This document shows, piece after piece, positions 59,375 to 64,000 of a DNA stretch of 64,000 nt. The notes beneath the pieces are model-generated. The model was given only the letters and a program-made list of their open reading frames with translations. It had not been told where the DNA came from and did no database searches. Each line of letters opens with the position of its first letter. The first letter of the stretch is position 1. The stretch comes from Chlamydoabsidia padenii (taxonomy: Eukaryota; Mucoromycota; Mucoromycetes; Mucorales; Cunninghamellaceae): assembly GCA_025330725.1 (NCBI GenBank), contig JAIWND010000002.1, positions 1,364,001-1,428,000 on the forward strand, read 5' to 3'. Made by a program: the position numbers and the translations under genes.

Positions 59375-59670
59375 ATGGCTATATCAAGTTTTGAACCTGT
59401 AGTGTCAAGTCCTTCCTTGGTATGGAATCAAATCCAAGGTAATCTCAACAAAACCATTGCTTCTTTGGTGTGTCGAAATACTAACAGGAGGGAACAAAAG
59501 GCGATTATATCATATAGTAAGTATCAATAAAATGACATGAGTCGACAGGGACCAACTTGTAAACTTTTTAACAGCTCTTCTCTTTATAGGTATCAAGTAG
59601 AATGAATCACTGGGGAACGGAGAAAGCCAAAAGTAAATCGGATCAACTGGGTGTCATTTTGCTTCACTAA
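59375..59670 (+). CDS. Possible small three-exon gene, 57 aa
   Basis: Exons 59375-59438, 59488-59516 and 59590-59670 keep frame and encode MAISSFEPVVSSPSLVWNQ, GGNKRRLYHI, VSSRMNHWGTEKAKSKSDQ and LGVILLH. An alternative donor in exon 3 (GTAAATCGG at about 59632) would splice to 59719 and change the C-terminus. No family recognised and no recurrent element nearby. Confidence 0.35.
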
Positions 59671-60062
59671 TCTATCATTCCTTGTTTTTATTATATTATG
59701 TGTAAACACTCAATAGGTATCTCGGTTCGATTGTTTATCGACTTTTCGACCTGAATCTCCTTTGGAACTGTAGGCTAAATAACAACTCGGGAAAAAACAA
59801 CGTCTTATAAAGACAACGATTGGATAGCCCTTCCTACTGGTTAATACGGTTAATATAGCTTCACATGTAGTTTATATATATATATATGTATTAGTATATT
59901 GAATGGTATTTATTAATAAAAGGAATCTTAATATTTGGAACAAAAATCAAAAAGGCGATATTTCGGAATGGAGGGGGGGAATGATATGAAAAAAAGGGAT
60001 GACAAGGCTAATGCATAAAAGAAGGATGCTATGTTTAGAATGAAAGTAAAAGGAATTACATC

Positions 60063-60481
60063 TTAATGATTGGATTGAGTGACATCGTTAGTGGTGTGGC
60101 TAAAGAGACCACCGGCTCCAATGTAGCTGGCCTATGATCACAAAAAAAAAGAGGTCAAATGTCAAGTATGTTTCGAGGCGGGATTTAAATTTTGACACTT
60201 ACATCGAAACCAAAGAGACTTCCTTTGGTTTTTTCACCACTGTTGTTGTTAACCACGGCTGTTTGTTTGCTATTATCCACGATTTCGGTCGTTTGTTCTG
60301 CTTCAGGTTCAGCAGGCGTATCATCTTCAGCAGGCGTATCATCCAAAGGGGCGTCATCTACTGGCACCTCATCCACAGTGGTGGTGGTATCAACAGATTC
60401 GGCCACTTCATGCGTTTTACCACAGGGAGCAGCAATGGCGCTGGCAGCAAAAAGGGCGGCAATGACAAAGGCGAACTTCAT
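60063..60481 (-). CDS. Small secreted protein (paralogue B)
   Basis: Two exons (60203-60481, 60063-60131) joined in phase 0 encode 115 aa. The signal peptide MKFAFVIAALFAASAIAA and following APCGK are nearly identical to paralogue A at 131-530; the acidic middle (VDDAPLDDTPAEDDTPAE) is longer, and the QTAVVNNNS block and C-terminal GGLFSHTTNDVTQSNH echo A. The intron carries a copy of the recurrent element (GGCGGGATTTAAAT, 60177-60190, opposite strand). Two AATAAA sites follow. Function unknown; secretion strongly suggested. Confidence 0.87.
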
Positions 60482-61678
60482 GTTTGTTTGTTTTTGAGTT
60501 TAAGAGAATAGAAAAAGAGATGTTTTTCGATAGAGAATATTTATTTCGAAACGACCATTTTGTTGTCTTTATATATGAAAAAAAAAATGACAAGGAGATG
60601 AACTAGTCTTTTCCCCCGCCCCTGACATCTCAGTCAATTAATGCTAATAAGATCTTCTCTCCTTTGGGTAATGAAGGAAGGTGGGAAAGGGAATCTATCA
60701 AGGAAAACAAATGATAACATTATCATTTGCCATTATGTTATATTAAAAAGGGAGGATGTTTCGAAAAGCATGGCCATAAATATATGCTGTTGTTTACAAT
60801 GACACTTGCTCACAACTAGAGTAACGATCGTTGGCGGGATTTCAAAATCTGTTCTTTGCATGATTATTTTTTTCAAAAACCGCTTTTTCATTTTTTCTTC
60901 TTCGAAAAAAAAGGGGGGGAGGTGAGGGTTTTCTTGTCTATGGAACCAATAGTCCACATTCAATGCAAGGAGAGTATTGCTTGTATGTACTTTGTGTATG
61001 ACTTGCGTCTTTTTTCTTTTTTCTTTATCGGATCATACCCGTTGCAGTAATAATGAAGGTATCTTGTAATATCAGCTGAATTGACACGTTTCAATCTTAA
61101 TTATATTAAAAGATTCAATCTAACCAACTCACTTAATCACTATTTTAAATAGGGTGAGATGGCAGAAAAAGGGGACCCTGAATCCGTGAATGTTCAAACC
61201 CCGCCGAGCTCTTTCCCTTCTTTGATTAACATTTTTCGATCGGTAAAATGAAAATGCTATTTCGATCGAGAGAGAGAAGGAGTTTTTGATAAATTATATA
61301 TACTAATTCCGCTAACCGTTCAATCAACATGGTGTATGATATAATTTTCCATGATGAAAAAAGGAGAGAAGAAAAAAAAAAGCACCGTCAGTGAAATTCT
61401 GTTACCTGCTTCTCTTTACAACGCTTGGTTTTGTTTTAGGAGACCAATGATTATTTGGTATAATGAAAACACGTTGACTGAGATGAGTCTTTATCCCCCT
61501 CTTGCAAAGACATAAAGGGGTTTTCTCGGGTTTGATTTAAAGAAACGGAAATTGTCACTGTGTCGGCGTTTTGAAGGAAAGATATAGAAAAAGGGTGTAT
61601 ATTGCTTTCATACCATCATTTGAGAAGGAGAAACTACATCGTTAATGGGGGCATCTTGCATACATTCCATCTACTGTC
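60482..61678. other. Intergenic region with several element copies
   Basis: Contains elements at 60833-60846 (GGCGGGATTTCAAA), 61193-61205 (minus strand, GGCGGGGTTTGAA) and 61564-61574 (GGCGTTTTGAA). No gene supported apart from the short frame at 61679. T-rich and GAGA-rich blocks near 61270-61280. Confidence 0.5.
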
Positions 61679-61807
61679 ATGTCTCTTACCTATTCTATTT
61701 CCACACAAGTCCCGCTTGATCACCAAATAGGTAATTCTTCTACCCCTGATCAAGTAAAACCCCGACCCAAAAAGATCGATTCAAAACGACACCATCATAA
61801 AGGATAA
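61679..61807 (+). CDS. Possible 42-aa small ORF
   Basis: ATG at 61679 opens MSLTYSISTQVPLDHQIG, NSSTPDQVKPRPKKID and a His/Lys tail, ending at TAA 61805-61807, followed by AATAAA at about 61830. An element-like GGCGTTTTGAA lies 105 nt upstream, the usual distance in this window. It may instead be an exon of a spliced gene, since GTAATT after DHQIG could be a donor. Confidence 0.3.
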   Translation: MSLTYSISTQVPLDHQIGNSSTPDQVKPRPKKIDSKRHHHKG

Positions 61808-61976
61808 ATGATTTTATATTTTTATTATGAATAAAGACGTTTAAAAAACCCAAGAAGATAAAATAAATATCAAAATATATATATGTGTGTGGGGTAATAA
61901 TAACGATGATGAGACTATACTAGAGAGTAGGGGAAGTGGCAGATATATGTGAGGTAGTAAGATATATAAAAAGTAA

Positions 61977-64000
61977 CTATTTATCCAATTGGCTTTCCAA
62001 ACGATCCAGTCTTTCCCTGAGAGTAGTCAACATGGACTGGTATTCACTGGGCCCAATGTCGTTTTGAGATTTGACGATGGTAGTAGGTGATTTCAATGGT
62101 GCTGTTGCTGTTTTCCCCGTGGTGGTCGATGGTGGGAGGGAGGTTGTTGATGATTCACCATTAGTCACATCCAGTTTCGATTCCAATTGACTGATCCTTT
62201 TCTTCATAGATTCCACCACTTCATCCATCCTACTAGTCATATCCCGTTGCATTTCCCTGACATGGCTTCGAATCAATCCTTCGACTGTGGTGGAGGATGC
62301 TTGTAGTGTTTGCAATAATGTCGATGACCGCCGGATTTGATCGTCCAAGGTGCTTTTTAGAGTTCTTGTTGTTTCAATGGTATCAAATAAGTGTTCAAAT
62401 GGCTGGAGGAATTGCTGTCGCTGTAAGGCTGCAAATGAGTAAGTGGTAGGTGTCTGTGGTGGCATCGGGGCCGCTGCAGCTGTCAAAGGGAAATTGGATC
62501 CATTGGTTGATGTTGCATTTGACGTACTGTTTATGCCGTTATTGCTGCTGCTGTTATTATTGCTATTGTTGCCACTGTTGTTATTTCCATTGCCATTAGT
62601 TGGATGCGGTACTGATGGTTCAAGCCGTGTTGATTTTGAATAACCATGGTGAGAGGATGATGTAGGTCGACCAAACAAAGAAGATGAAGACGAGTAACCA
62701 TGGTTTCCATTCCCTGTACTGTGATGTGGATGTGCCGTATGAGGTGGTTGTTGTTGAGATGGTACGATAGGTGGAATGGCAAACTCTTGTTTCCCGATAG
62801 CTCCTCCTGTCGTTTTTGGTTCTGGGTGATGATGATGGTGGTGGTGAGAAAGATGATGGTTTTGTTGGTGCTGTTGTTGCTGTTGTTGCTGAGATGAGAT
62901 GACCGGTGCAGCTCGAGGAGATAAAAGAGGTGCTAATGTGTGTCCCGGGTGTAACATGCCTGCCGTTTTAAGAGGTTGTCTAGCAGAAGCTTGAGGAGGG
63001 TAATTGATTTGTATAGAAGATGATTGTGATGTATTCATATACTGTTGCTGTTGTTGAGAGTGTTGCTGCTGCTGTTGTTGTTGTTGTTGCAATTGTTGAT
63101 GTTGTTGCTGAGACAGGTGAGCTGTGCCTGGTGCACCTGTTTGCTGGCCTTGTTGTCCTTGAGGAAAGTTGGAATTCAATGGTGCTGATCGAATTGCAAC
63201 TGATAATTGGTCAGCATAAGAAGGGGCAAAGATGGTTAAATGTCTACTGTTTTTCCCTTGTCGTTTCGCCAGTAATGTTTGTCCTTGTCCACTAGTCGCC
63301 CCATTCATCATGTTGGGATATGTATGCTGAGAACTGACAGTATGAGCTGGTTTCGGTAACACTTTGCGTTCTGTTCGTTGTCGTTTGTTGCTTGACGAGG
63401 TATCATCACTACTACCAAAAAAAAGAAAAAAAAAAGTTAGTACTCTGTTTCTTGTATGATTATTAGTTCCAGTTTTCCCATATCTTTTACTTACTCTGGA
63501 TTTGCCCGAGTGCAAGGAGAGCTACTATCAGTGCTCTTCGACCATAACACCTTGTCTAAAGCCATTGAATTAGAAGGCCGTTGATCATTTCTTGTTTCCT
63601 TTGGCTGAGATAGTCGTAGTGGTGGTGGAGATAGTGGTTCCGATTTGACTGGGTTCACATGAGGAGAGATGGTAGCACCCTGCTGAAGATTATGTTTAGT
63701 GGTATTGTTGTTTGTTGATGTTACTGCTGATGTCGATGCAATGGTGATAGGATCAAAGGAGCGTTGCTGCTTGGGAGATGGTACAGGTGATGCCACAGGA
63801 GACAAAGGGATATCCAATAGGCAAAATTCTTCATCTTTCACACGTTCAAAGGTAGCCACATTCTTCAAGATGCTATCAGCCAAACCAGCACCATAGTCAT
63901 TAGGTTTTAATTTACAAAGTTCTGCCAGTCGATACCGATTGAGAGCCACCGCTGTTCGAGAGAGGACTTGAGCACTGAGTAAATAGTCTTGAGTGGTTGA
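61977..64000 (-). CDS. Poly-Gln/His-rich nuclear-type protein, 5' end outside window
   Basis: Exon 61977-63411 and an upstream exon from 63495 to beyond 64000 join in phase 2. The N-terminal visible part (LSRTAVALNRYRLAELCKL, DYGAGLADSILKNVATFERV) looks helical and conserved; then SP-rich linkers, a KRQRTERK basic signal, long Gln, His, Asn and Ser runs, and a C-terminal coiled coil (FEHLFDTIETTRTLKSTLDDQI to LRERLDRLESQLDK). The pattern suits a transcriptional cofactor or chromatin-associated scaffold, but I do not recognise the family. The start codon is not in the window. Confidence 0.75.

Overview
The window is a eukaryotic, fungal chromosome segment. Genes are compact, AT-rich between coding blocks, and cut by many short introns (about 45-200 nt, mostly GTAAGT...TAG). 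Protein similarities (fibrillarin, SSU72, FKBP12, PKA regulatory subunit, PAS kinase, Rco1-like PHD protein, sphinganine C4-hydroxylase) are fungal. Retention of FANCD2, ataxin-3, a FIT protein with both catalytic histidines, site-2 protease and cyclin L points to an early-diverging lineage, most likely Mucoromycota (Mucorales such as Absidia or Cunninghamella). The organism is inferred, not proven. I saw no tRNA, rRNA, CRISPR array or intact transposon.

Layout. 0-5 kb: small secreted protein, ataxin-3 deubiquitinase, STE20/PAK-like kinase. 5-13 kb: SUR2, FIT, SSU72 and Rco1-like genes, with small unresolved genes between them. 13-19 kb: sparse; a short bZIP gene, an unknown Ser/Thr-rich protein and unresolved loci. 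19-28.5 kb: PAS kinase, a C19orf53-type protein, fibrillarin and small unknown genes. 28.6-35 kb: a 27-exon FANCD2 gene. 35-43 kb: SREBP-type bHLH membrane factor, cyclin L, a Ser/Thr-rich membrane protein, CREB-like bZIP. 43.8-49.2 kb: O-fucosyltransferase family, bHLH-zipper, unknown 158-aa protein, FKBP12, and a probably broken gene. 49.6-51.1 kb: non-coding array of about 250-bp repeats. 51.9-58.4 kb: amino-acid permease, site-2 protease, PKA regulatory subunit. 58.7-64 kb: small genes, an inverted paralogue of the first secreted protein, and a poly-Gln protein that leaves the window.

Common thread. A bipartite element, GGCGG-N2-TTTGAA (most often GGCGGGATTTGAAA), recurs more than 25 times on both strands. 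It is typically 70-170 nt upstream of start codons, often once in a shared promoter between divergent genes, twice as a palindrome, and once in every unit of the repeat array. The two arms stay constant while the two spacer bases vary. This resembles the vertebrate CDE/CHR cell-cycle element bound by E2F/DREAM-MuvB and is the most interesting signal here.

Functional links: SREBP-type factor plus site-2 protease are two steps of one sterol/hypoxia pathway; SUR2 and FIT are ER lipid enzymes; PKA regulatory subunit and PAS kinase are nutrient signalling; FANCD2 is genome maintenance; SSU72, cyclin L and Rco1 act in RNA polymerase II transcription. Exon coordinates are hand-derived from splice consensus and reading-frame continuity.
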